A stretch of DNA of 64,000 bases from Amanita rubescens. Lineage: Eukaryota; Basidiomycota; Agaricomycetes; Agaricales; Amanitaceae. This document shows, piece after piece, positions 53,526 to 64,000 of the stretch. A program made the position numbers and the translations under genes. The DNA lies in assembly GCA_015039365.1 (NCBI GenBank), contig WION01000078.1, forward strand, positions 122,106 through 186,105, read 5' to 3'. The notes below the pieces were generated by a model, which saw only the letters and a list, made by a program, of their open reading frames with translations, was not told where the DNA came from and did not search any database. Positions within the stretch are counted from its first letter, which is position 1; every line of letters begins with the position of its first letter.

Positions 53526-56500
53526 CCTGGTAAGCTTTGATTATCTTAGTTACTCCATATTTACTTTCCTTTGATACCTCTTTGCATATCAGTCCACAGC
53601 CGCCCAAGGGTTTGGGGAATGAGAACTCAAACTTTGCAATCCACCGCACCTTGGGTGCTGAACTGCTGAGCTGGCCGCCACAGAAGAATGTACTATTCAT
53701 CCGTTCTGAACCCGCACCCCTGTCAGCCGCCTCTCCAACAAGCAACTTCAATCCAAAGTAAAAATCCTGACCCTGTCACACGTGATCGTCGCCTCATCTC
53801 GCACAATAAAAAAGCCGTGGCCCCGCTCAAATTCCAAAAGCAAATATTTTTTCTTCCGGAGGCTATGCTGCGGTTAACTTCCCCGAGGGGATGACATTAG
53901 CCCTTGGGGGTGAACTCCTGTATTGCTGACGTCACTCCACCCTACTACCATCGAGCGCTGAAATGGAGAGCCTGCGGGACCGCAAACAGCAAGTCAAACG
54001 CATGATTCACAGTTGAATACCATTGGCGTTCCCGCAACTGTCACCTTCGACTTCTATTTTACGTTGCGCCGATAAAAAGGGTCGCGGTTCATGCACATGA
54101 TACATACAATAATTTGATACCCTAATATATTCACGGGAGAAGGAGGGTAGTCCAACCCCAGGTATACGGTGCAAACATTATTGTCCCCACTCGGAAAAGT
54201 TTTTGTTTTTCTTCTCATGACCATTCGCGTTAGACCAGGGCCAACTCATTCGGACTCCTACCAATTACCGTGATCATTTCTGAGAGATATCTATTCCCCA
54301 TCCTTGTCCAGTTCAAACTCGGTTGCTTGACCCGAAATGAAGTGTCGACGTATGTATACGAGTAGGGAGGAGAAATTGACGACAGTCTGAAACCGAGCGA
54401 TCAGCGACGAGAGATATTTAATCGGACTGACCACAGTAGTAGTAGAACAGCAGTGGCCCTGGGCCATGAGGATGGGAGGGAAACAAGACACATTGTCGAG
54501 CGACGCGATGCTATCTATATCATTTGATACCCAGGGAGCTGGCGCCAGCTCCGACGTCGGAAACTGCCACTCCATAGTTCAAATAACCTCATTCTTCCCA
54601 CTGACGGTAATTAATTCTAAGAAGCGTTCAGTATGTCGCGGTCGGTGCTGGAAATGTTTTTTTGTCAGAAATCCGCTACAAAACATCCCCACAATGTTGA
54701 CCGGTGATTAGAACACGAATTCTCATCAACATCAATATCAGATGATACCTTTTTTAACCGACCGAGGTCAGGTATCTAATCGGCAGCGACCTAGTAAATC
54801 GGAGTATCGGAGGTAAAGGATTTAATGACCACGCTTGTCGAATAAAGCCGTTTTCGAACGTAGCGAAAAGCCGAAATTTCATAAACTAAAAGTAATGTCC
54901 GCACGATAGGTGTGGGAGGTAAGAAGTCTACTAGCACAAACTCATTACACTAACATACCTTGGAGACGTTTGTCAATCATTACTTACGATTCTTGCCGTT
55001 CGCGATCTGTCATAATTGCTGTCAATTGTTCATTAACAAGTACTAGGGCCGTTAGGTCCTCGCTTCGGCGATAATGACGAGAACAAACGTATAGAATGTT
55101 CTGGCGTAAAATATGACATATTATGAGTGCTCACTGTCGCCATTCGTAGATGCCATCGCGAGATCGTCCGGAGAGTTCCTGACATCTTAATGGACGGCGA
55201 TGGTGGGGGTGAGTAATGAAGCCGACACGTAGTAGATTTAGCAACCGAAGAACTAGCGCATCTATCATTCGCCGACGTCGGCGAGTAAAGCGAGTACAGG
55301 AAGCCTTGCATAATGTCGAAGAAGTTCTTTTTGTAGGTCACGTACGTGTTTTGACTTTTTGGGATACAATCCAGGGTCCTTACTTGGCGGGTTCCGAGAA
55401 TTTGGATCCCGAATTCGTTTGGCGTGAACGCCGACGGCTCGTCGATCACATCGCCGCATTAAGTCCTGTGCGAAGGGAAATTTTGTCTCCGAACAGACGC
55501 TATTTAACCAGGGCGTTCACAGGGCACACGTCATTGTAACTTGGGGTGACGAGAAGAGTGATTTTCTTCCTACATTTTGGAGAGCATCAATGAAATGAAC
55601 ATGTCTTCAGCTACGAGACTCTCAATGTCGACTCCAACAAGGGGATTGACATTTTTGGCCTTTTGTCGCCTACCTGATAAGTAATTGTAGATATCAATCT
55701 GTGCTGCCCTTGAACAGGAACAGGGGTCGCTCAATTATGTCGTTTGCGGCCGCGTGCTCACACGAACTTTTTGAAGTCAGGAGCATGCTCAAATGACGGT
55801 TGGCATATGGTCAGTGCACAGGACTTGTTTTGCAAAGTATCAAGCTTTCAAGGTGAAACGCGCTGTATACTACGTGAGAGCTGTCAAAGAGACTCCTGTC
55901 ATGGGCGTAGCCAATGCGGTGGAAAATCGTCGAAATTAACCTATAGAGAATCGACGTACAGGCAATTATTAGTTTCTGTAGCCGAAGAACAGTTATGGAT
56001 TTGAGAAAACCGCGAGCGTCTTTCGTTATTGCCCAGGATCCTTGTCTGGCGGAGCCTAATTCTGAGAGTCCCGATTATAAGTGCGAGTATTGTGTTGGAT
56101 ACAACGTAGCGCACACAGCTATAAGTAGCGTCCTGATCTACAGGATGCATGATTACCTCGTTCCTAAGTAGCCCGCACATAACCTAGGTTGTGGAGTGAA
56201 CCCCTGACTCAACCGGAAATGAGGAATAGAAGACTAAACCAGACAGTTATGTGAGATCCACAATATATCACTGGAATTGCCATAGAGGAGACGATAAGGA
56301 GTAAGGTTTCACCTTTTCCATCTCAAGAAGCTTAATCTCGAGATTGAATGTGCATACAATATTTCTGATCCTACAGCCATCCTGACTCCTTGGCGTATTC
56401 ACAGCGATAACAATGAGTCAGTAACCTCATGAATCATGACGTACAAGTGAGCACGTTGTCCAGGTTAGACGCCCGCTGTTGCTCTCCGTTCATTTTCCCA

Positions 56501-57373
56501 AGAAGTTCTTTAGATCCATGCCTTACGACACCCTGCATTATTTTAGTTTTTCGCCCCAGCTAGACGTCCAACGTTTGGAAGCCGAGCGGGACGGATGATC
56601 AGATCGGCGTTATGTGGCTGGACCGCATATATCACGCGAATGCTGTTGAGAGCGCTAGAAGTGTGTTGGATGAGGGAATGATACTAGTGGTAGTTATATG
56701 ACATAGGAATTTGAGGGTGGAGTTGGATAAGAGGATGCGAGATCCGATCGGCATGACGTTACGATCTCATATGGGACTCGACGCTTCTTTTTCGGTTCGT
56801 TTCTGGTTCTCACTTCGATGCGCGGATGTGCATCCAAGTTGATAGTCGGTCAGCGCTTCGGTCGCAGAGGGTGCAGGGAGCCATTGCAGTGGTAAAAAAA
56901 AATTTTTTGTTGAGAAATACGCCGCAGTAAATGGGTGTACACAGCTTTACGGCAAGCCCGTCGGGGAATTCGGGTGCGAGTCAGTACGACAATTCGGCTT
57001 AGACATGACTGAATTTGATTCACGGCACTGCTGACCTGTATTGGGTTTGGGCTCTTTCCCCGCTCACGCGCATATACGTAAGGCATTAATGTGCAAATTG
57101 GCTGTCGACAACGTTGAATGTCAGTGTACCATAATACTTGTAGTAACGTACAGGTAGAAACCGGTAGAGCGGATATATGCTAATTAACTCAGGTAGTGTT
57201 CACTGAGTGCCTGTACAATTACAATCGCACGGGTATTTCTCATTTCGCCCGCGGTCCTTTAATACATAGCACCTACCCTGACACGAGGCTGATCCCAACT
57301 CATATAAGACGCCCATATACCCGCACCCGTTTGCTGTCCTCTTTTCTCCTGCCTTTCCTCCTACTCGTTCCTC
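53526..57373. other. 3.8 kb gene-poor stretch
   Basis: Several frames of 60-140 codons occur on both strands, but none shows a motif, consistent splicing or a family resemblance. A weak similarity links GTCCTTACTTGGCGG (near 55376) with ATCCTTGTCTGGCGG (near 56038), perhaps an old duplication. No tRNA or transposon end was recognised. It probably holds UTRs and decayed sequence. Confidence 0.45.
57301..57310 (+). promoter_or_regulatory. TATA-like box before the BCS1-like gene
   Basis: CATATAAGAC lies about 65-75 bp before the ATG at 57374, followed by the C/T-rich stretch CTTTTCTCCTGCCTTTCCTC common in fungal promoters. Confidence 0.4.
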
Positions 57374-60363
57374 ATGGACGCCCTTAAGAGCTTTCTGACC
57401 CCCTTTGGTTCCGGTACAAATGCGTTGCAGGATACTATGGTCTGTTTATTATCTTTCCTCTAAATACGTATATTCAATTGACTCCATGTAGAAATTGGTC
57501 GTCCTTGGTGGTACTGTCGAGACCGCCCGTCGCATGTCGGTCTCTGCTTGGACTGGGTTTGTAGACTGTAAGTTTGTGACGACCGTGGCGCTCTCAAATA
57601 TTCTAACGCATAGCATAAGCTTTCTTCTTGACCGCCCACTTTGCTCAAGGTGATTTTCCATTCGACTGGTGAGTCATTTCGAGTTGTTTCACTTTAACCT
57701 CTTAATGTTTTATGACAGGATAATGAACTGGTTGGCAAAGGTCTGCAGTTCCTGAGTATGTCTGAATAACGGAACTGACTCAAAGTGTAACTAGCAACCG
57801 GCATGGGCAAGAAGTAGAGAGTTTGAAATAACAACCCGTTCCATTGGACGGGGCAATTCCAAGACCGCCGGTGATCTTGAGGACGAGGAAGAGGAAGAAG
57901 ATTTGGTGGTCAGCGGCAAGAAAAAACGCCGAGTGTCGTTTATGCCCAGTATAGGTATGTCGGGTGATAGCAATCCATATATGCTGTGCGGTATAACAAT
58001 TGAAATGCAGATACGACACACACCGTTTACTATCATGGTCATTGGTTAAGAGTCCGCCCGCTTTCCTCGGGCATTTCGGATTGCAATCTGACATAACTGT
58101 ATAGATCACGAGAACAAAACGCTTTCCCGATGACATTCATGGCGCATCTATCAAGATCAGGTAAGTTTAATATAATAGTGCCCCTTTTGTCTTTACTAAA
58201 TTTGAGTTAGCGTTGTCGCCCGGAACAATGACATATTAAAGAAACTCGTTTTGGAAGCGAAGCGGGACTATGAGAAAGATGCCGTACATCGTGTGCACAT
58301 TTACCTCGCTGACACGTAAGTACTTGTCTCACTCTTCGGTTGTCTCGGTAACGCTAAGTGTTTCGTTAGTACTTACAACTGCTGGCGCTGGAATGGCGCA
58401 CGCCACAAGCGTCCCATGAGTTCTATTGTTCTCCAACCGGGAGTCAAGGACATGATTATTAATGACTGTAAAGACTTCCTCGCCTCAGAGGCTTGGTACG
58501 TTCTAGCCCTTTGTCATAAACCATGTCCCTAATGACGCCTTCAGGTATGCCGACCGTGGTATGTGCAGCGCATCCCCGCGGAAACTTACCGCATTCACAC
58601 GCTGAATCTTCCCAACTAGGTATTCCGTTCCGCCGTGGGTATCTTCTTCACGGAGTCCCGGGAAGGTCAGTGTTCTGAGTTATGTTATGTATGTATGCGC
58701 TTATTCGGGGGTAAACCAGTGGAAAGACATCATTAATCCATTCACTTGCGGGTGAACTTGGTCTGGATATTTATGTTCTTTCACTATCTGCGAAGGGGTA
58801 CGCTTCTTTACTCTCCTCGCGACCTCGGAAACTAATGACGCCACACTAAAGTATGAGTGATAACACGTTAACAACTTTGATGGGACTTGTACCGACGAGG
58901 TAAGCGTGCCGCTATCTCCACCTGAGATCATGCACTCAAACTCCGCAGATGTATCGTGCTTTTGGAAGATCTGGATGCTGCTTTCACTCGGTCTGTAAGC
59001 CGTGACTCCAATTCCACCGGGGCGCCAACTGCCCCGACGGAGAAAGAGAGTAATGAGAATAAAGATAAGAAAGATGACGGCTCTACTTTGAGTTTGAGTG
59101 GTCTTCTGAACAGTCTCGATGGCGTTGCAGCCGCAGAGGGCCGGTGAGCCGTACTCGCTACGCTTGTCTTCCGTCATTGCTCACTCTGATTGTTATAGCT
59201 TGCTCTTTGCTACGACCAATCATATCGAACGTTTAGATCCCGCTCTTAGCCGCCCAGGGCGTATGGACGTTTGGGTTAACTTTACATATGCCACCAAGTT
59301 CCAGGCTGAGGGTATTTTCAAATGCTTCTTCCCCCATAAGCCGACTATATCGGAGGAGGAGGAGGCCGAGTCCACGGAGTCTACCGAGTCCGAGTCCGAG
59401 TCCGCCCCGCAAGAGCCTAAAGACCCCTCTCAGCAGAACCTTCCCTTGCCTAAGAGGAAGCCAATCACCAATCAGCTCATGTTCAGCGAGGAAGAAATCG
59501 CTGAGCTCGCTAAACGATTTGCCGATGCTATTCCTGAGAATGAATTAAGTGTGAGTCACCCCTAACATATCCCCATTCAAATAGTCTGATGAGTTTTGAA
59601 TACCCAGGTGGCTAGCTTGCAAGGATACTTGCTCAAAAACAAGACTCGTCCGCGCGAGTGCGTTGATGAGGTGGAAGAATGGGTCAAACAAGAGCGTGAG
59701 ACGCGTGAGAAAATAAAGCTAGAAAAAGAAAAGGCCGAGGTCCGAACCAATTCACTTTCACACCCTTTGTGTTATCGATTGGCTAAATATGTTATCCTAG
59801 CGCGAGGCAAAAGAGAAGGAAAAGAAAGCAGCCGAGGAGAAAGAAAAGGTAATTGATAATCGTCATCTTGGATGCACACCGGTCTGATAGCATCGATTGC
59901 AGAAAGAAAAAGAAGCCAAAGAGGTATTATTGGTTCTTATTAGTTGATATAAATTCCTCTTACTCATTATATCTGTCCGCTTAGAAGGAAGGAAAAGAGG
60001 TAAATCGGGTTACTCTAATCTCGAACAATACCTTGACTAAATCGTTTTCAGAAGAAGAAAGAACGTGCCAAATCTAAGAAGACTTCTCGATCTGATTCCA
60101 CCGCCAAGGTGGACGAGGCTGCATCGAAAGGCACCAACACCACCGAAACGACCAAGGATTCGACGCCATCGTCGTCGTCTTCCGAATCTGACAACTCGAC
60201 TGGCACAGACGGTGACACCGAGGAGAGTGTCACGTCCGAGGACGAAGCGGACAATAACGCCAAGAAGAGCGACAAGTGGGTGTCAGTCAAGGGTCAGGCG
60301 GCAAACGCGGCTACTCCTGCCAGCGCAGAAGAGAGCGAGCCGACCACCGAGGACTCTAAATGA
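57374..60363 (+). CDS. BCS1-like AAA ATPase
   Basis: The start [20 protein letters not shown] at 57374 is followed by [50 protein letters not shown], an acidic run and [11 protein letters not shown], the layout of the BCS1 N-terminal domain. The AAA domain has [20 protein letters not shown] (Walker A, split by an intron near 58665-58720), [24 protein letters not shown] (Walker B), a charged insertion, [38 protein letters not shown] and RMDVWVNF. A Lys/Glu-rich C-terminal tail is coded by short exons, including 21 and 15 nt ones, and a Ser/Thr/Asp-rich end stops at 60363. True Bcs1 translocates the Rieske protein in the inner mitochondrial membrane. This is one of the expanded basidiomycete paralogues; its cargo and location are unknown. 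Confidence 0.85.
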
Positions 60364-60938
60364 GTACCCTCGCTCACGACGATCCACCATCCTTCCTCTA
60401 TGGAACGGTAATAATGTTGGAGCGTCGTTGGAGCGTCTTCCCGTTCTCATTCCTGCACGACATGACATGACATGGTCGACTATACTGCGTGTTTTGATGC
60501 TTACTTTTGGTATCCTTCTCTGATTAGAAAGATCGCAAAGGGGGGTTGCGTCCCTTGGTTCTCGTCGTTCGTCTGTTGGTCCGGTTTCTTGCGTATGTTC
60601 CTGGCTCGAATTACCTGTCTGTCTGCGAAATTATCGTTACACTTAGATGAGAAGAACGGCAAGTGTTTCTGGTGGAGCGTTCGCTTGTCCGGCATTGTAT
60701 ATACGTCGGTACGACCGTGTATGTAGATAATGACTGAATGAATTGATGCTAGTTATACCATAACACGTCGCACGATCGGTGTATAAGTACGGACATAGTG
60801 AAGTACAACAGGTTGGTCATTCGAACGACATGGATATTCGTACTATGCTTCAAATGAGTCGTGAGGTTCTACTGCATAATGAGTATATATCCCCGTGTAT
60901 GTAATAGGTGAAGTCCAATTGATCTCAAAGCAGGCCAG
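60364..60938. other. BCS1-like 3' region and F-box flank
   Basis: No gene is seen. From about 60780 (TATAAGTACGGACATAGTGA) the sequence is the reverse complement of 33422-33600, so the duplicated F-box unit begins here. Confidence 0.6.
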
Positions 60939-62201
60939 TCATTTGAACGACATGGACACTGTTCGTACCATTATTGACTCGAGCGGCACGTCTATCAACC
61001 TCAACTCTCCACTCCGCATTTCCAAGAGACGAGACATCGCGGTCATAAGCTCCTCATCGCCTCGGTCCCGGAGACATGTCACCTCCAATTCCCGTAGGTT
61101 AGGCAGGCAAACACCATCATTCATCCGTGTAATATGCTTTACAAGCAAAGAGCCATGTCCATATACCGTCGTCTTGATGCAGAGCACCTCGACGCTCGAA
61201 AGTAACTTCATAAGACAGGTTAACAGTTCACACACGCAGTTGTGCAGTGTCAATTGGCGAATGTGGCATGACGAACGACGGATAAAAAGTGATAGTTCTT
61301 CGGCAAATATAAGCGAACGTTGTAGCTCGTCATACATTGGATACGAATCCACCCAGAGATGTTCCAATAAAGGCGCTTCGATCCATCCCAGGATTTTAAG
61401 AGGATATATTTGAACTGCAAGCAACCGGAGAGAGGCAAGGCGGAAAGAGCACTTGTCGCAATCATGGCCCCAGACGTCCTCGCCCACGCGTAGCTCCTCG
61501 ACGTTTTGTAACTGTGATAAAATTGTTTTCAGCTCTTTGCTGCGAATATATCCCTTTATCTTGACTTTCGTCAACTGCAACCAAGGAAACACCCATCCTT
61601 CCGACCATTGAAGGTCAAGTTCGACAAGACGCGGCGCGGAGGTAAATGGATGGTATAACTCGAAATATGAGGAGTGGATTAATGCCTCATGGAGCCTTAG
61701 CGATTTGAGGATCGGCATTTTACATCTGAAAAGATCAAGTAGGGGAGGGTCGTGGCACAGTGCCAGATCCACCCTTTCCCATCTCTCAGAACAAGACAGT
61801 AACAGCTTCCACGTCGTCCTAGGAAAATATTCGATCGATTTTAATCTTCTGTCGTCTACGGTGCAGACGGTTATGGTGAGTGGTAGCCGCTTGGATCGTT
61901 CGAGGTATAAGAGTGTACGCCGACTCATTTCGTGGAGGCGATCCACGTCGACTTGAATGTCGTTGAAACAATACCATAGGGAAAGAGAGGTCCATAGATG
62001 TGGGTAGGATAAAAATTCGTCCCTCCAGCGCCTACAAACTTGTCCTACAGCCCACGGGAATTTTCCAAAATGCGAGCTATTATTTAGAACATGGAGAGAG
62101 ATAGGTTTATCGCAGAGGAGTTGAAATATTTCACAGAGAATTTCAGAGGGTATCGTTTCGTAAATCGTGTTATGGCAGCGTATGGTATAGTCGTGATGCA
62201 T
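60939..62201 (-). CDS. F-box/LRR-like protein 3
   Basis: A single 420-residue frame. The N-terminus differs from gene 2 (MHHDYTIRCHNTIYETIPSEI, a different 5' end), then the F-box continues PSEILCEIFQLLCDKPISLH and VGQVCRRWRDEFLSYPHLW. The leucine-rich body is closest to genes 1 and 4 (TVDDRR, CHDPPLLDLFRCKMPILKSL, EALIHSSYFELYHPF, LLEHLWVDSYPMYDELQ) and ends VRTVSMSFK. It is intact and intronless. With gene 1 it forms a large inverted duplication. A role as an SCF substrate adaptor is inferred from the family. Confidence 0.85.
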   Translation of the reverse strand: MHHDYTIRCHNTIYETIPSEILCEIFQLLCDKPISLHVLNNSSHFGKFPWAVGQVCRRWRDEFLSYPHLWTSLSLWYCFNDIQVDVDRLHEMSRRTLLYLERSKRLPLTITVCTVDDRRLKSIEYFPRTTWKLLLSCSERWERVDLALCHDPPLLDLFRCKMPILKSLRLHEALIHSSYFELYHPFTSAPRLVELDLQWSEGWVFPWLQLTKVKIKGYIRSKELKTILSQLQNVEELRVGEDVWGHDCDKCSFRLASLRLLAVQIYPLKILGWIEAPLLEHLWVDSYPMYDELQRSLIFAEELSLFIRRSSCHIRQLTLHNCVCELLTCLMKLLSSVEVLCIKTTVYGHGSLLVKHITRMNDGVCLPNLRELEVTCLRDRGDEELMTAMSRLLEMRSGELRLIDVPLESIMVRTVSMSFK

Positions 62202-62566
62202 GATGGACGAGCGAAGCAGAGACTAGCGTGTGGGTATGTACAACCTTTTTAGTAAACATTGAGCCGTTCTACCGTATGAGTGCATAATACATATCCTAAC
62301 ATTCTCTAATGATACGAGAACGGATAGATAGTAATGAGTAGAAAATGCAATCCAGGTCGACTTGGGGTTCACATCCGAGGGTAGTACGACCGTGTATCCA
62401 GAAACTGACTGAATCCGGTTATATATAACAGACCATGGGCTTATTGGCTTGATTTCATTACGTTGAAGTATTCTAACGCAGTTCATTTTTCCTGACGAAA
62501 AACCCGTCGTCCTTGTGAACGGCATATAGGTACGGATTGCGATAAACTTGAAGGCAAGTTGGTCAT
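62202..62566. other. Upstream region of F-box gene 3
   Basis: No gene. The sequence near 62455-62490 resembles the flank at 33610-33640, where the retrotransposon inserted, so it marks the empty-site version of that position. Confidence 0.5.
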
Positions 62567-62878
62567 TTAAACAACATCGTCATTGAACAACATCGTCATT
62601 TGTACCATTGTCGGTTCGAGCGGCACGTCCCCGAGGCTCGCAGATATCAACCTCGACTCCTCACGCTGAGTTTCCAAGAGACAAGACGTTGTAGTCACAA
62701 GGTCCTCGTCATCTTGGCCCCGGGGACATATCACCTCCCTAGTTATATACCATGGCGGAGTAAGGATTTGTTGGCTCGATTTCGTCACATTAGTGACACA
62801 GTTCATTTTTCCTGATGAGCAACTCGTCGTCCTTCTGAACGATATATATGTGTGGATTGCGATAATAGTAGATCCCAA
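62567..62878 (-). pseudogene. Solo C-terminal fragment of an F-box gene
   Basis: The frame ends with EVICPRGQDDEDLVTTTSCL, ETQREESRLISASLGDVPLE and PTMVQMTMLF. This aligns with the last 45-50 residues of genes 1-4 (EVTCLRGPDDDEELVTAMSR in gene 4). The preceding residues match no F-box sequence. It is a leftover of an unequal crossover or deletion between neighbouring copies. Confidence 0.7.
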
Positions 62879-62888
62879 GGTAAGTTGG

Positions 62889-64000
62889 TCATTTGAACGA
62901 CATGGACACCCGTACCATTGACTCGAGCGGCACGTCCTCGCGTCTCATAGTTATCAACCTCGACTCTTCCTTCCGCATTTCCAAGAGACGAGACATCGCG
63001 GTCACAAGCTCCTCGTCATCGTCCGGGCCCCGGAGACACGTCACCTCCAATTCCCGTAGGTTAGGTAGGCAAACACCATCATTCATCCGTGTAATATGCT
63101 CTACAAGGAAAGAGCCATGTACCACCATCTTGATGCAGAGCACCTCGACGCTCGAAAGTAACTTCATAAGACGGGGTAACAGTTCACATACGCAGTTGTG
63201 CAGTGTCAATCGGCGAATGTGGCATGAGGAACGACGGATAAATGATGATAGTTCTTCAGTGAATATAAGCGAACATTGTAGCTCGTCATAGATTGGACAC
63301 CATTCCACCCAGAGATGTTCCAATAAAGGCGCTTCGATCCATCCCAGGATTTCAGGAGGATATATTTGGACTGCAAGCAACCGGAGAGAGGTAAGGCGGA
63401 AAGGGCACTTGCCGCGATCATGGCCCCAGACGTCCTGGCCCACGCGTAGCTCCTCGACGTTTTGTAACTGTGATAAAATCGCCCCCAGCTCCCTGCTGCG
63501 AATATATCCGTTTATCTTGACTTTCGTCAACTGCAACCAAGGAAACACCCATCTTTCCGACCATCGAAGGTCAAGTTCGACAAGACGCGGCGCGGAGGTA
63601 AATGGATGGTATAACTCGAAATATGAGGAGTGGATTAATGCCTCATGGAGCCTTAGCGATTTGAGGATCGGCATTTTACATCTGAAAAGATCAAGTAGGG
63701 GAGGCTCGTGGCACAGTGCCAGATCCACCCTTTCCCATCTCTTAGAACAAGACAGTAACAGCTTCCACGTCGTCCTAGGGAAATTTTCGATCGATTTTGA
63801 TCTTCTGTCGTCTACGGTTATGGTGAGTGGTAGCTGCTTGGATCGTTCGAGGTACAACAGTGTACGCCGACTCAATTCGTGGAGGCGATCCACGTTGACA
63901 ATGTCAGTGAAATGACACCGTAGGGAAAGAGAGGTCCATAGATGTGGGTAGGATAAAAATTCGTCCCTCCAGCGCCTACAAACTTGTCCTACAGCCCACG
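62889..64000 (-). CDS. F-box/LRR-like protein 4 (5' end outside window)
   Basis: The frame is open from the right edge, where it begins inside the F-box (WAVGQVCRRWRDEFLSYPHL), to the stop at 62889-62891. The visible part matches gene 3 closely: TVDDRRSKSIENFPRTTWK, CHEPPLLDLFRCKMPILKSL, LLEHLWVEWCPIYDELQ and the end VRVSMSFK. There is no frame break in the visible part. The start codon and the first 40 or so residues lie to the right. Confidence 0.85.
   Translation of the reverse strand, partial: WAVGQVCRRWRDEFLSYPHLWTSLSLRCHFTDIVNVDRLHELSRRTLLYLERSKQLPLTITVDDRRSKSIENFPRTTWKLLLSCSKRWERVDLALCHEPPLLDLFRCKMPILKSLRLHEALIHSSYFELYHPFTSAPRLVELDLRWSERWVFPWLQLTKVKINGYIRSRELGAILSQLQNVEELRVGQDVWGHDRGKCPFRLTSLRLLAVQIYPPEILGWIEAPLLEHLWVEWCPIYDELQCSLIFTEELSSFIRRSSCHIRRLTLHNCVCELLPRLMKLLSSVEVLCIKMVVHGSFLVEHITRMNDGVCLPNLRELEVTCLRGPDDDEELVTAMSRLLEMRKEESRLITMRREDVPLESMVRVSMSFK

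Noticed and set aside
55033..55539. Overlapping frames of 107 and 138 codons on opposite strands
   Set aside because: No motif, no codon pattern that favours one strand, and no splice continuation; treated as noise in a gene-poor stretch.

Overview
The window is nuclear DNA of a filamentous basidiomycete, most likely an Agaricomycete. The evidence is dense short introns (about 45-70 nt) with GTATGT-like donors, an F-box/leucine-rich gene family, a BCS1-like AAA gene, fungal Ty3-type chromoviral retrotransposons, and ordinary fungal housekeeping genes (ABP1, SYS1, a dipeptidyl aminopeptidase). Genus cannot be read from the sequence. Left part (1-14.5 kb): a cluster of type-B carboxylesterase-like sequence. 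Six copies are visible but only three stop codons. The copies are fused head to tail: the end of one gene (to 465), a three-module gene (2124-8563) and a two-module gene (10231-14494). Only the first module of each gene has a clear start codon, and both genes share a 5' box exactly 86 bp before the ATG. Between them lie a seven-helix membrane protein gene, a relic of ABP1 and a zinc-finger-like transposon-type fragment. Centre-left (14.8-30.4 kb): an intact ABP1/drebrin-like actin-binding gene, then four tandem minus-strand 2-oxoglutarate/Fe(II) oxygenase-like genes. In each of these the iron-binding HxD motif lies in an 18-nt microexon; the leftmost copy is truncated and the rightmost has HxE instead of HxD. 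Centre-right (30.5-44.5 kb): a transposon-rich stretch. One F-box gene is split by a 1.47 kb inverted-repeat element. Next comes a complete, apparently recent Ty3-type chromovirus with 324-bp LTRs, a 5-bp target duplication and a predicted self-priming site. A GATCAT-rich MITE-like element lies just upstream of an intact F-box gene, followed by a broken protein kinase joined to a reduced ABP1 copy that keeps an open double-SH3 frame. Right part (44.6-64 kb): housekeeping genes for a mitochondrial carrier, an ETT1/Nro1-like protein, a type II membrane dipeptidyl aminopeptidase, the Golgi protein SYS1 (divergent from the peptidase with a 66-bp gap containing a telomere-like motif) and a BCS1-like AAA ATPase. 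Two further F-box genes on the minus strand follow, the last running off the edge. The housekeeping genes do not form a pathway together. The coherent theme is local gene amplification (esterase modules, oxygenases, F-box genes, ABP1 fragments) among transposable elements.
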